Source: Actinomycetota bacterium (GTDB taxonomy: Bacteria; Actinomycetota; Thermoleophilia; Gaiellales; F1-60-MAGs149). From it: a stretch of 50,189 nt of DNA. Positions 16,023-24,693 of this stretch are shown in pieces. Location of the stretch: assembly GCA_009885805.1 (NCBI GenBank), contig VFJZ01000024.1:1-50189 (forward strand). Reading direction: 5' to 3'. A model generated the notes under the pieces. It was not told where the DNA came from. It did not search any database and was given only the letters and a program-made list of their open reading frames with translations. A program made the position numbers and the translations under genes. Numbering within the stretch: position 1 is the first letter of the stretch; each line of letters begins with the position of its first letter.

Positions 16023-16028
16023 TACATT
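16023..16028 (+). promoter_or_regulatory. TACATT box 8 nt before the GNAT start
   Basis: TANNNT hexamer followed by 8 nt and ATG 16037, with no ribosome binding site: a leaderless-type start. Confidence 0.4.
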
Positions 16029-16036
16029 GGCGCGCA

Positions 16037-16924
16037 ATGGACGAGTTCGCCGCCGCAGCGGTCGTCTTCACCACGGTCCGTCCCTGGTGGGATCCGAGGC
16101 GCGCCGCGCACTACCTCGGACTCGACCCGGACTCTGTCGTTCGCTGCATCGACGTCGAGGGCGCCCCCGCCGGCGCGATGTCGATCGGCCGGCTCTTCCA
16201 CCACGGCCCCGACGACGACTCGCTGTTCTGCGAGATCGGTGTCGTGGAGGGATACCGGCGGCGCGGCATCGGGCGAGCGCTCCACGCTGAGGCTGCTGCG
16301 GCGGCGCGGGTCCGCGGCAAGCGGTACCTGCACATCGTCGCGAACGAGGCCGAGGAGGCCGGGCTCGCGTTCCTCGGAGCGCTCGGTTTCGGCGAGCACG
16401 AACGGGCGAAGGCGCTCGGGCTCCGCCTCGACGGCCTGCGGGCACCGGCCCCGAACCCGCCGCCCGGCTACGCGATCACGACGCTCGCCGAGGCGCCGCA
16501 CCTCGAACGGCGCGTGTACGAGGTCGACCGCGAGGCTGTGCCCGACATCCCGTCGCCCGACGGTCCACAGGTCGTCCCCGCGTACGAGGAATGGCGCGCG
16601 CTGCAGCTCGAGCAGCCCGGGTTTCGTCCCGACCTGCTGTTCGTCGCCACGACCGGCGATGAGGTGGCGGGCTACAGCCTCCTGATGGAGGTTCCCGACG
16701 GCACCGTCGAGCACCAGATGACGGGCGTCCTCCGGGCGCATCGCGGACGGGGCGTGGCGAGCGCTCTCAAGCGCGCCGTGATCGCGTGGGCGGCCGCGAC
16801 CGGCGTCCGCGAGCTGGTGACGGAGAACGCCCCCGACAACACCGCGATGCGCGGGATCAACCGGCGCCTCGGCTACGAGCCGAAGCCGGACTGGCTGGTC
16901 TTCCGCGGCGAGGTTGCGTCGTGA
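16037..16924 (+). CDS. Tandem-domain GNAT acetyltransferase
   Basis: 295 residues carrying two GCN5-related N-acetyltransferase folds. The first has acetyl-CoA motif A in IGVVEGYRRRGIGRALHAEA (Q/RxxGxG/A pattern RRRGIG). The second has TGVLRAHRGRGVASALKRAV (HRGRGVA), followed by TENAPDNTAMRGINRRLGYE, typical of the final strands. Double GNAT proteins of this layout include mycothiol synthase MshD and antibiotic or peptide acetyltransferases. The closing NxxMxxxNxxLGF pattern resembles MshD, but the substrate cannot be fixed from sequence. The stop overlaps the GTG of the next gene. Confidence 0.85.
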   Translation: MDEFAAAAVVFTTVRPWWDPRRAAHYLGLDPDSVVRCIDVEGAPAGAMSIGRLFHHGPDDDSLFCEIGVVEGYRRRGIGRALHAEAAAAARVRGKRYLHIVANEAEEAGLAFLGALGFGEHERAKALGLRLDGLRAPAPNPPPGYAITTLAEAPHLERRVYEVDREAVPDIPSPDGPQVVPAYEEWRALQLEQPGFRPDLLFVATTGDEVAGYSLLMEVPDGTVEHQMTGVLRAHRGRGVASALKRAVIAWAAATGVRELVTENAPDNTAMRGINRRLGYEPKPDWLVFRGEVAS

Positions 16925-17682
16925 GCGTCGAGTTGGCCGCCCTTGCCGAGCGCGCGGCCCGGGCGGCGGGCGCCCTGCTCCTCGACCACGCGTCGCGCGC
17001 GCCCGTGCTCGTCGAGACGAAGTCGAGCCCGACCGACCTCGTCTCGGCCGCGGACCGCGCCTCCGAGCGGCTCCTCGTCGACCTGCTGCTCGGCGAGCGC
17101 CCAGACGACGGCGTGATCGGTGAGGAGGACACCCGGCGCGAGGGCAGCTCGGGCCTGACCTGGGTCTGCGATCCGCTGGACGGGACGACGAACTACCTGT
17201 ATCGGCTCCCGGCTTGGGCGGTATCGATCGCCGTCGAGGACGACCGCGGGCCCGTCGCCGCCTGTGTCTACGACCCGAGCCGGGACGAGGCGTTCACGGC
17301 CTGCCGCGGCGGCGGCGCGACACTGAACGGCGTCGTGGTCGCCTCCTCCGCGCTGACCGAGCTCCCGCGGGCGCTGATCGGCACCGGTTTCTCGTACGAC
17401 GCGCAGCGCCGCGCGGAACAGGCAGCGCGGCTCGTTGACGTCGTCGCAGCGGTGCGGGATCTTCGCCGCGGCGGGTCAGCGGCGCTCGACCTCGCCCACG
17501 TCGCCTGCGGCCGGCTCGACGGGTTCTTCGAGTCGGGCCTCAATCACTGGGACTACGCGGCCGGCCGACTGCTCGTCGAGGAGGCGGGCGGGCGTTGCAC
17601 GTTCGAGGCGGGGCCGTTCGCCGAGCCGACCGTCGTCGCGGCGGCGCCGGCGCTGCACGCTGCGCTCGCCGCTATCATCTGA
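16921..17682 (+). CDS. Inositol-monophosphatase family phosphatase
   Basis: 253 residues, normal for the Mg2+-dependent IMPase/FBPase-like superfamily. Metal-site motifs are seen: GEEDTRREG (first Glu pair), WVCDPLDGTTNYLYRLP (motif 1, DPLDGT), and NHWDYAAGRLLVEEAGG (motif 2, WDxAAG). Likely substrates are inositol-1-phosphate, histidinol phosphate or sugar phosphates; the motifs do not discriminate. If the upstream GNAT is MshD-like, inositol metabolism for mycothiol would link the two genes, but that is inference. GTG start overlaps the GNAT stop by 4 bp. Confidence 0.88.
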   Translation: MSVELAALAERAARAAGALLLDHASRAPVLVETKSSPTDLVSAADRASERLLVDLLLGERPDDGVIGEEDTRREGSSGLTWVCDPLDGTTNYLYRLPAWAVSIAVEDDRGPVAACVYDPSRDEAFTACRGGGATLNGVVVASSALTELPRALIGTGFSYDAQRRAEQAARLVDVVAAVRDLRRGGSAALDLAHVACGRLDGFFESGLNHWDYAAGRLLVEEAGGRCTFEAGPFAEPTVVAAAPALHAALAAII

Positions 17683-17771
17683 GAAACGCCTGCTCGGTCC
17701 TGACATTCAGGGCGCGCCGCAATGGCCGCGCCCCCCGGGGGCCGAAGAGATGAACGAAAGGACCGCGCGCC

Positions 17772-19055
17772 GTGCGCTTTTCCGACTTCCGGCTCTCCGA
17801 GCCGATCCTCCGTGCCCTAGGCGACCTCGGCTACGAGACGCCGACGGCGATCCAGGAGGGCACGATCGAGATGCTCCTCCGCGACCGCGACGTCGTCGGT
17901 CAGGCCCAGACCGGTACGGGCAAGACGGCCGCCTTCATGCTGCCGATCCTCGAGCGGATAGATCCGACGCACCGCGAGGTGCAGGCGATCGTCCTCTGTC
18001 CGACGCGTGAGCTGGCCCTGCAGGTCGCCGATGCGAGCCGAGGTTTCGCCAAGTACCTCGACGGCGTCGAGGTGGTGCCGGTCTACGGCGGCGCGCCGAT
18101 CCGCGAGCAGGTCGACCGACTCGCGCGCGGCGGCCAGATCGTCGTTGGCACGCCGGGTCGCGTGCTCGACCTGCTGCAGCGCGGCAAGCTGATCCTCGCC
18201 GACGCCCGCATGGTCGTGCTGGACGAGGCCGACGAGATGCTGTCGATGGGTTTCATCGACGATGTCCGCGCGATCCTGCGGCGGGCGCCGTGGGGCCGCC
18301 AGACGGCCCTCTTCTCGGCGACGATGCCGCCGGAGATCCGCAAGCTCGCCGAGGAGGAGCTGCACTCACCCGAGACGGTCAGCGTCACACCGGAGGTCGT
18401 CACGGTGGAGCGCATCGAGCAGCGGATGCTCGAGGTGGAGCCTCGCGGCAAGCTCGACGCGATCGACCAGATCCTGAAAGCCGAGGCACCGCGCGCGGCG
18501 ATCGTCTTCGCGCGGACGAAGATCGGCTGCCAGCGCCTGGCCGACGACCTCGAGCGCCGCGGACATCGCGTGCGTGCGTTGCACGGCGACATGGGGCAGG
18601 GCGCCCGTGACTCGGTGATGATCGCCTTTCGGGCCCGGCGCGTGCCGATCCTGGTTGCGACCGACGTCGCCTCGCGCGGGCTCGACGTCTCCCACATCAC
18701 GCACATCTTCAACTACGACCTGCCGGACGAGCCCGAGGTGTACGTGCACCGAATCGGCCGCACCGGTCGTGTCGGCCGTAGCGGCGCTGCGATCTCGCTG
18801 GTCACGCGCCGGGAGCAGCCGAAGCTGGAGGCGATCCTCAAGCTGACCGGCGTTCCGATCCCGACCTGGTCGGCTCCGGGCACGGCCACGGTTGCGCCGC
18901 CGGCAGTGACGGCGATGGCGGTCACCGCGGCGGACGCGCCCGCCGAGGCCGGTGCCGCTCCCGCGTCCGCCGACGAGACGCGGCCTCGTCGGCGCCGTGG
19001 CCGGCGTGGCGGGCGTGGCCGCTCCGGCGACCAGTCGGCACCCGTCAGCGGCTGA
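17772..19055 (+). CDS. DEAD-box ATP-dependent RNA helicase
   Basis: 427 residues. It has the Q motif (FSDFRLSEPILRALGDLGYE then PTAIQ), Walker A AQTGTGKT (45-52), PTRELALQ (Ia), GTPGRVLD (Ib), DEAD (151-154), SAT (182-184), IVFARTK (IV), HGDMGQGARDSVM, ATDVASRGLDV (V) and HRIGRTGRVGRSG (VI). The C-terminal tail is Arg/Gly-rich (RPRRRRGRRGGRGRSG), as in RNA-chaperoning DEAD proteins that help ribosome assembly or cold adaptation. The GTG start has GAAAGGA 10 nt upstream, so this is one of the few genes here with a Shine-Dalgarno. It overlaps the convergent methyltransferase end. Confidence 0.95.
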   Translation: MRFSDFRLSEPILRALGDLGYETPTAIQEGTIEMLLRDRDVVGQAQTGTGKTAAFMLPILERIDPTHREVQAIVLCPTRELALQVADASRGFAKYLDGVEVVPVYGGAPIREQVDRLARGGQIVVGTPGRVLDLLQRGKLILADARMVVLDEADEMLSMGFIDDVRAILRRAPWGRQTALFSATMPPEIRKLAEEELHSPETVSVTPEVVTVERIEQRMLEVEPRGKLDAIDQILKAEAPRAAIVFARTKIGCQRLADDLERRGHRVRALHGDMGQGARDSVMIAFRARRVPILVATDVASRGLDVSHITHIFNYDLPDEPEVYVHRIGRTGRVGRSGAAISLVTRREQPKLEAILKLTGVPIPTWSAPGTATVAPPAVTAMAVTAADAPAEAGAAPASADETRPRRRRGRRGGRGRSGDQSAPVSG

Positions 19056-19148
19056 GGTCGCCGCGGAGCCGCGCCTGCAGCGTGTAGGTGAGCGGCAGGC
19101 GCCTCGGGCGCGCGCGCAGTCGCATCTCACCGCCCCCGGCCGGCTCCA

Positions 19149-19892
19149 TCATGTCCGGCAGGGCGTCCCCGGGGGCACGCTCTCGTGCTCCACCAGCATC
19201 GTTAGTTCGAAGCCGACGTCGAGGAGCGCCGTGACGATCTCGCCGAGACCGTGGTTCCATTCGTGCGAGACGGTGTGCGCGAACTCGACGTCGGATTCGA
19301 CGTACGTGCCGCCCTCGTCCCAGACGAGCGGCTCGGCGACCTCGAAGTAGGGGTGCTCGACGACCAGCAGGTGGTCGGGGCGGACGTCCGCGAGCGACCA
19401 CAGCATCGGATGTCCCTCGCGCAGGTGCAGCCGACCGCCCGGCCGTAGCAATGACGCCACGACCGCTGCCCAGCGCCGGATGTCGGGCAGCCAGCAGAGC
19501 GCGCCGATGCCCGTGAAGACGAGGTCGAAGCGGTTCCGGCCGAGCGCGTCGGCGGCGCTGTAGAGGTCGGACTCGACGAAGGTGACCTCGGCGCCGGCGC
19601 GCCTCGCCAGGCCCCGCGCCTCCGCCAGCGATGCCGCCGAGAAGTCGAGCCCCGTCATCCGCGCGCCGAGACGGGCCAGCGAGATCGTATCGGTGCCGAT
19701 ATGGCACTGCAGGTGCACGCCGTCGAGGCCAGCGATGTCGCCGAGCCGGTCGCGGTCGAAGCGCACGACGTCGCTGATGTAGTCGGGATCGGCCGCGAAC
19801 CGGTCGAAGGCGTAGTCCGGGCTGGCGGCGTGCGCCGGCGCCCGCTCATCCCAGGCGGCGCGGTTGATCGCGGCGGATTCCTCCCACGTCAC
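19149..19892 (-). CDS. SAM-dependent methyltransferase, C-terminus frameshifted
   Basis: 247 residues in the open frame. It has the class I fold: HLQCHIGTDTISLARLGARM around motif I, GLDFSAASLAEARGLARRAG (post-I), DLVFTGIGALCWLPDIRRW and LLRPGGRLHLREGHP. The start MTWEESAAINRAAWDERA is typical of a family of small-molecule methyltransferases. The frame ends early at 19149. A +1 shift at the five-C run (19171-19175 on the plus strand GGGGG) restores DALPDMMEPAGGGEMRLRAR and RPRRLPLTYTLQARL down to 19045. That looks like the true C-terminus, so the gene carries a one-base insertion or a sequencing error. GTG 19892 overlaps the ATPase stop. Confidence 0.75.
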   Translation of the reverse strand: MTWEESAAINRAAWDERAPAHAASPDYAFDRFAADPDYISDVVRFDRDRLGDIAGLDGVHLQCHIGTDTISLARLGARMTGLDFSAASLAEARGLARRAGAEVTFVESDLYSAADALGRNRFDLVFTGIGALCWLPDIRRWAAVVASLLRPGGRLHLREGHPMLWSLADVRPDHLLVVEHPYFEVAEPLVWDEGGTYVESDVEFAHTVSHEWNHGLGEIVTALLDVGFELTMLVEHESVPPGTPCRT

Positions 19893-22246
19893 CCGAACAG
19901 TCTCCTCGAGACGAACGGGATCCGGAACCGCAGCAGGCCGAACACGCCGACGGCGAAGGCGAACGCGACCAGCGCGAGGAGCCACTCGACGAAGCCGAGC
20001 ACCTCGAGCGCGAAGAAGCTGCGCACCGGCTCGATCAGGAACACCGCGACGAAGCCGGCGAGGAGGACCCCCATCAGCAGGAGGACGGAGTGCGCGCGGA
20101 CGCGCGAGTGCTGCATCGCCTCGTCCTCCAGCAGGAGCACGAGGTAGAGGCCGGTCAGGACGAGGACGACGAGCGCCACGGTGCGGCCGGTCGGCACGTC
20201 GGAGACGCTGCGGGCGAAGCTGTAGGCGAGGATCACGGCGCCGCCGGAGACGACGCCGCCGGGGACCGCGAAGCGGAGCAGGTCGCGCATGAACGCGAGG
20301 CGCGGCGGCCGCCCGCTGGACGGCGCGAGCGCCAGGGCGAAGGCCGGGACGCCGATCGTGAAGAAGGCGGCGAGCGACAGGTGACGGGGCAGCAACGGGT
20401 ACGCGACGCCGGCCACGCCAACGGTCAGGATCAGGGTCGCGGCGAACGACGACTTGACGACGAACAGTTTGGCGACGCGTCGGATGTTGGCGAGGATCCG
20501 CCGCCCCTCGGCGATGCCGAGGGGAATGGCACGGAAGTCGTTGCCGATCAGCACGATGTCGGAGACGCCGCGCGCGATCTGCGCGCCCGACCCGAGCGCG
20601 ATCGCGATGCGCGCCGCCTTCATCGCCGGCACGTCGTTGACACCGTCGCCGACCATCGCGGTGTAGCGGCCACGGCGGGCGAGGGCCTCGATCAGGGCCT
20701 GCTTCTGCTCGGGCGTCACGCGCGCGAAGATCGCGTGCGCGGCGGCGATCTCCTCCAGGGCGGCGGGGTCGTCGGGGAGGTCGGCGCCGGTGATGCTGGA
20801 GGTGTCGGCGAAGCCGGCCGCCCGCGCCACCGCCTCCACGGTTCCCGGCGCATCGCCGCTCATCACCTTGAGGTCGACGCCCTCGTCGCGCAGGTAGGCG
20901 ACGACCTCGCGCGCCTCCGGCCGCATCCGTTCCCTGATCACGGCCAGGCCGACCGGTCTGAAGCCCGGAGGCGTCGCCGGCACCTGGCCCGGGCCGGGTG
21001 CTTCCGGCAACTCGTCGGCCGTGCCGAAGACGAGGACGCGCGCACGTTCGCCCTGACGCCGTGCGACCTCGGTCGCGAGCGGACCGGCACCGAGTGCCTC
21101 GGGCGCCCCGAGGAGCAGCACCGTGTCGCGGAAGCGGGCGCCGGACCACTTCCAGCGCGACGCGAACTGCACCTCGGCCAGCGTTTCCTCCGGGGCGCCG
21201 CCGAGCGCGTTCGCGATCGCATCCGATGTGGCCGACCGCACCGACCCGGCCGACGCGACGCGGGCGAGTGCGCGCTCCGCCTCCGGCTGGGCGATGCCCG
21301 GCGCCGCGACGATCTCGACCAGCTCGAGGCTGCCGTCCGTGAGGGTTCCTGTCTTGTCCAGGCAGACGGTGTCGACGGATGCGAGCGACTCGACGGCGTT
21401 CAGCTGCTGGGCGAGGGCGCCCGCCCGGCCGATGCGGACCGCCCCGGCGGCAAACGTGATCGAGGCGAGGAGGACGAGGCCCTCCGGGACGAGCGAGATG
21501 AGACCGGCGGTGGCGGTCTGCGCTCCTTCGCGGAACTGGACGTCGTGCAGCCAGAGCGCGGCCACGAGCACCGCGGCGAGGGGCGCCATCGCCACCAGCA
21601 GCACTCGCAACAGCCGGTCGATCTCGAGCTGGAGCGTCGACGGCCGCCGCTTCTGCTCGCGCGCCTTCGCCGTCAGGCGATGCGCGAAGGAGTCGGAGCC
21701 GACACCCGTGACGCGGTAGAGGCCGCTCCCCGAGGCGCAGTAGGCGCCGGAGAGGATCGCGTCGCCGACCTCCTTCGCCGCCGCGTCCGACTCGCCGGTC
21801 AGGATCGACTCGTCGAGTGCGAGGCCGCTCGCCGCGACGACGATGCCGTCCGCCACGACCTGGTCACCGGGCTGCAGGTCGACGATGTCGTCGGGCACCA
21901 CCTCGTCCGCGGGAATCGTCCGTTCCGCGCCGTCGCGGCGGACGCGCGCTCGCGGGGCGACGAGGAGCGCGAGCCGGTCGAGCTTGCGCTTCGCGGACAG
22001 CTCCTGCCAGATGCCGATCACGGTGTTGACGGCGATCACGCCGGCGAAGAGGGCGTCGTGCCAGGCCTCGGCGAGGGCGATCAAGACGAGGAAGCCGAGC
22101 GCGATCGCGTTGACGAGGGTGAGGACGTTCTCGCGGACGATGCGCCGAGCGCTGCGCGATCCCGTGACCGGCTCGCGGGGGCCGAGGCGGGCTGCGCGCT
22201 CCGTCGCCTCAGCGGTCGTCAGTCCCCTGATCGCGTCGGCCGTCAC
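19889..22246 (-). CDS. P-type cation-transporting ATPase (CtpE-like)
   Basis: 785 residues with the full P-type set: TGES (150-153, actuator), VPEGLVLLAS (membrane ion-binding helix, residues 253-262), DKTGTLT with phosphorylated D297, KVMSGDAP, and MVGDGVNDVPAMK (hinge). About ten membrane helices are predicted. The PEGLVLL motif and QQLNAVESLASVDTVCLDKT resemble mycobacterial CtpE, which has been linked to calcium uptake; cation assignment here is inference. No heavy-metal-binding N-terminal domain is present. GTG start lies 6 nt after TACGCT. It is divergent from the Lon-like gene with only 26 bp between starts. Confidence 0.9.
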   Translation of the reverse strand: MTADAIRGLTTAEATERAARLGPREPVTGSRSARRIVRENVLTLVNAIALGFLVLIALAEAWHDALFAGVIAVNTVIGIWQELSAKRKLDRLALLVAPRARVRRDGAERTIPADEVVPDDIVDLQPGDQVVADGIVVAASGLALDESILTGESDAAAKEVGDAILSGAYCASGSGLYRVTGVGSDSFAHRLTAKAREQKRRPSTLQLEIDRLLRVLLVAMAPLAAVLVAALWLHDVQFREGAQTATAGLISLVPEGLVLLASITFAAGAVRIGRAGALAQQLNAVESLASVDTVCLDKTGTLTDGSLELVEIVAAPGIAQPEAERALARVASAGSVRSATSDAIANALGGAPEETLAEVQFASRWKWSGARFRDTVLLLGAPEALGAGPLATEVARRQGERARVLVFGTADELPEAPGPGQVPATPPGFRPVGLAVIRERMRPEAREVVAYLRDEGVDLKVMSGDAPGTVEAVARAAGFADTSSITGADLPDDPAALEEIAAAHAIFARVTPEQKQALIEALARRGRYTAMVGDGVNDVPAMKAARIAIALGSGAQIARGVSDIVLIGNDFRAIPLGIAEGRRILANIRRVAKLFVVKSSFAATLILTVGVAGVAYPLLPRHLSLAAFFTIGVPAFALALAPSSGRPPRLAFMRDLLRFAVPGGVVSGGAVILAYSFARSVSDVPTGRTVALVVLVLTGLYLVLLLEDEAMQHSRVRAHSVLLLMGVLLAGFVAVFLIEPVRSFFALEVLGFVEWLLALVAFAFAVGVFGLLRFRIPFVSRRLFG

Positions 22247-22272
22247 GGCGGCAGCGTACCGGTGGCTCTACC
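22247..22272. promoter_or_regulatory. 26-bp divergent promoter region, ATPase / Lon-like protease
   Basis: The minus strand has TACGCT (22258-22253) 6 nt before the ATPase GTG. The plus-strand counterpart is less clear (TACCGG, 10 nt before ATG). With so little room, at least one mRNA must be leaderless or nearly so. Confidence 0.45.
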
Positions 22273-24693
22273 ATGCCGACGATGCCGCAGCCGCTCGCGA
22301 AGCGGCGTGCCGACCTCGTGGTCGTCGCGTCCGACCTCCGTCTCGTCGTCGATGCCTCCGCCTTCCCGTTCGAGACAACGGTCGCCGTCGCGGCGCCGGC
22401 GTCGATGGTCGGGCAGGAGCGCGCGATCGAGGCCCTCGAACTCGGCCTGTCCCTCCGCGGCACGGGCTCGCACGTGTTCGCAGCCGGCCATCCGGGGACG
22501 GGGCGGACGTCGTCGATCGCGAGCATCCTCGACCGGCTCGCGCCGACGCTGCCGGTGCCGCCTGACCGCGTCTACGTCCATCGCTTCGCCGACCCGGAGC
22601 GGCCGCGGTTGCTGACACTTGGCCCCGGGCACGGCGCCGCGCTGGCGCGGGAGATCGACGAGCTGCGCCGCAACCTCGCGGCCCGCATCCCGCTGCTCCT
22701 CGACGAGCGGGAGCTCGGCCGGCGCCGCGAGGCCCTCGGGAAGCGGTACGCGGCGGAGGAGGAGGCGGAGATCGGCGCGCTCCGGACACGCGCCGAGGCC
22801 GACCAGTTCGCGCTGGTGCAGGTCGACGTCGGTGGCAGCAGCCGTCCCGAGATCGTCGCGATGAAGGGCGGTCAGCCCGCGCCGCCGACCGTGCTCGACG
22901 ATGCCGGTCGGGCGAAGCTCGAGGCCTACAACGAGGAGTTGCGCGAGCTCGCGCGGTCGTCGCGTGAGCGGCAGCGACGGTTCGCCGGTGATCTGCGCGG
23001 TCTCGTCGCGGAAGCGGCTGCCGTGCTCGCTGACGAGGAGGTCGGCGACGTCCGGCGCAACGTCGACGACGAGGCGGTGACCGAGTTCCTCGCGGAGCTA
23101 CGCGACGACATCGTGGCGGCGGTCGTCGATCTGGCGGAGTCGGGGCCGGAGGCGCTGCCACGGCTCGGCGCCCGGATCGAGCGGTATCGCGTGAACGTCC
23201 TTGCCGATCGTTCGGGGCAGACGGGAGCGCCGGTCGTGCACGAGCGCTTCCCGAGCCGCCAGAACCTGGCCGGGTCCGTGGAGCGGGTGCAGGAGGGTCC
23301 GATGAGCTTCCGGGCCGACGCGACGACGATTCGCGGTGGCTCGCTGCTGGCTGCCGATGGCGGCTTCCTCGTCGTCCACGCCCTCGATCTGCTGCAGGAG
23401 CCGGGCGCGTGGGAGGCGTTGAAGCGGACGCTCGAGACAGGACTGCTCGAGGTCGGCGCCTCGCTCCCGGGCATCTTCGGCCTGCCGCGTCCGCTCGAGC
23501 CGGACCCGATCGGTGTCGACGTGAAGGCGGTGCTGGTCGGCGAGCGCGAGCAGTTCGATGCGCTCTGGAACCTTGATCCGGACTTCCGCAAGCTGTTCGG
23601 CATCCGCGCCGACTTCGCCGCCGACATGCCCTACGGGGAGCCTGCGCTCGAACGCTACGCCTGCGTCGTCGCCGGGCTGTGCGCGCGCGAGGGCCATCCA
23701 CCCGTCGAGGCAGGTGCCGTCGGCGCTCTCGTCGAGGAGGGCGTGACGCGCGCCGGGCGCCGGAATCGAGTGTCGGTGCGGTTCGGCGATACGGCGTCGC
23801 TGTTACGGGAGGCTGCGCACGGAACTCGCGCGCGGTCCGGCGAGCTCGTTAGCCGTGATGACGTGGTGGGCGCGCTCGCGGCCCGCCGACGGCGCGAGGG
23901 TCTGATCGAGGAGCGGATGCAGGCGATGCTGGAGGAGGGGATCGTCCTCGTCTCGACGTCGGGCACGGCAGTCGGTCGCGTCAATGGCCTGTCCGTCTAC
24001 CACCTCGGCTACCACGCGTTCGGTAAGCCGACGCGCATCACCGCCTCGGCCGCGCCCGGCCAGGCCGGGATCATCAACGTCGAGCGCGAGGCGCGGCTGT
24101 CGGGGAACATCTACGACAAGGGCGTGTTGATCATCGCCGGCTTCCTTCGTCGGCGTTACGCGGATATCGGCCCGATGACGCTGACGGCGAGCCTGGCGTT
24201 CGAGCAGTCCTACGCCGGCGTCGACGGCGACTCGGCCTCGATTGCCGAGGTGGTGGCGCTGCTGTCGGAACTGTCCGGCCTGCCGGCCGACGGCGGCCTC
24301 GCGATCACCGGGTCGATCAACCAGCACGGCGATGTACAGCCGGTCGGCGGCGTCGACTACAAGATCGCCGGTTTCCACGCCCTCTGCGCAGCGCGAGGGC
24401 TGGATGGCGGGCAGGGCATCGTGATGCCGCACCAGAACGTCCTCGATCTGATGCTCGATCCGGCGATCGTCGCGGACGTGGCCGCCGGGCGCTTCTGCAT
24501 CCATGCCGTCGAGCACGTTACGGATGCGCTGGAGATCGCGCTCGACGCGCCGATGGCAGAGATCGACCGCCTCGTGCGCGAGCGGCTGGCGACGTTCAGC
24601 GCGGCGCTCGCGGACGCCCCTGGTGACCGACCGCCGAGCGGCGCGACGGTGCAGCCGCCGTCGACGCCGATCCCGGATGCGCAAACCCCGTAG
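22273..24693 (+). CDS. Lon-like ATP-dependent protease (AAA+ plus S16 protease domain)
   Basis: 806 residues. The N-terminal AAA part has Walker A GHPGTGRTS at 72-80, with Arg instead of the usual Lys at 78. The middle is helical/coiled (EIDELRRNLAARIPLLLDER and onward) before a second AAA block (GPMSFRADATTIRGGSLLAA). The C-terminal S16 protease domain has Ser654 in DGDSASIAEV and Lys697 in VDYKIAGF. Their 43-residue spacing equals that of the E. coli Lon catalytic pair S679-K722. It belongs to the LonB/LonC-like branch without the substrate-binding LAN domain. The Walker A change and the standard dyad suggest weak or altered ATP use. Confidence 0.88.
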   Translation: MPTMPQPLAKRRADLVVVASDLRLVVDASAFPFETTVAVAAPASMVGQERAIEALELGLSLRGTGSHVFAAGHPGTGRTSSIASILDRLAPTLPVPPDRVYVHRFADPERPRLLTLGPGHGAALAREIDELRRNLAARIPLLLDERELGRRREALGKRYAAEEEAEIGALRTRAEADQFALVQVDVGGSSRPEIVAMKGGQPAPPTVLDDAGRAKLEAYNEELRELARSSRERQRRFAGDLRGLVAEAAAVLADEEVGDVRRNVDDEAVTEFLAELRDDIVAAVVDLAESGPEALPRLGARIERYRVNVLADRSGQTGAPVVHERFPSRQNLAGSVERVQEGPMSFRADATTIRGGSLLAADGGFLVVHALDLLQEPGAWEALKRTLETGLLEVGASLPGIFGLPRPLEPDPIGVDVKAVLVGEREQFDALWNLDPDFRKLFGIRADFAADMPYGEPALERYACVVAGLCAREGHPPVEAGAVGALVEEGVTRAGRRNRVSVRFGDTASLLREAAHGTRARSGELVSRDDVVGALAARRRREGLIEERMQAMLEEGIVLVSTSGTAVGRVNGLSVYHLGYHAFGKPTRITASAAPGQAGIINVEREARLSGNIYDKGVLIIAGFLRRRYADIGPMTLTASLAFEQSYAGVDGDSASIAEVVALLSELSGLPADGGLAITGSINQHGDVQPVGGVDYKIAGFHALCAARGLDGGQGIVMPHQNVLDLMLDPAIVADVAAGRFCIHAVEHVTDALEIALDAPMAEIDRLVRERLATFSAALADAPGDRPPSGATVQPPSTPIPDAQTP

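Noticed and set aside
20090-22615. 841-residue plus-strand open frame opposite the P-type ATPase
   Set aside because: Long antisense frame caused by high GC at third positions; no motifs, and the ATPase has all of its catalytic signatures.
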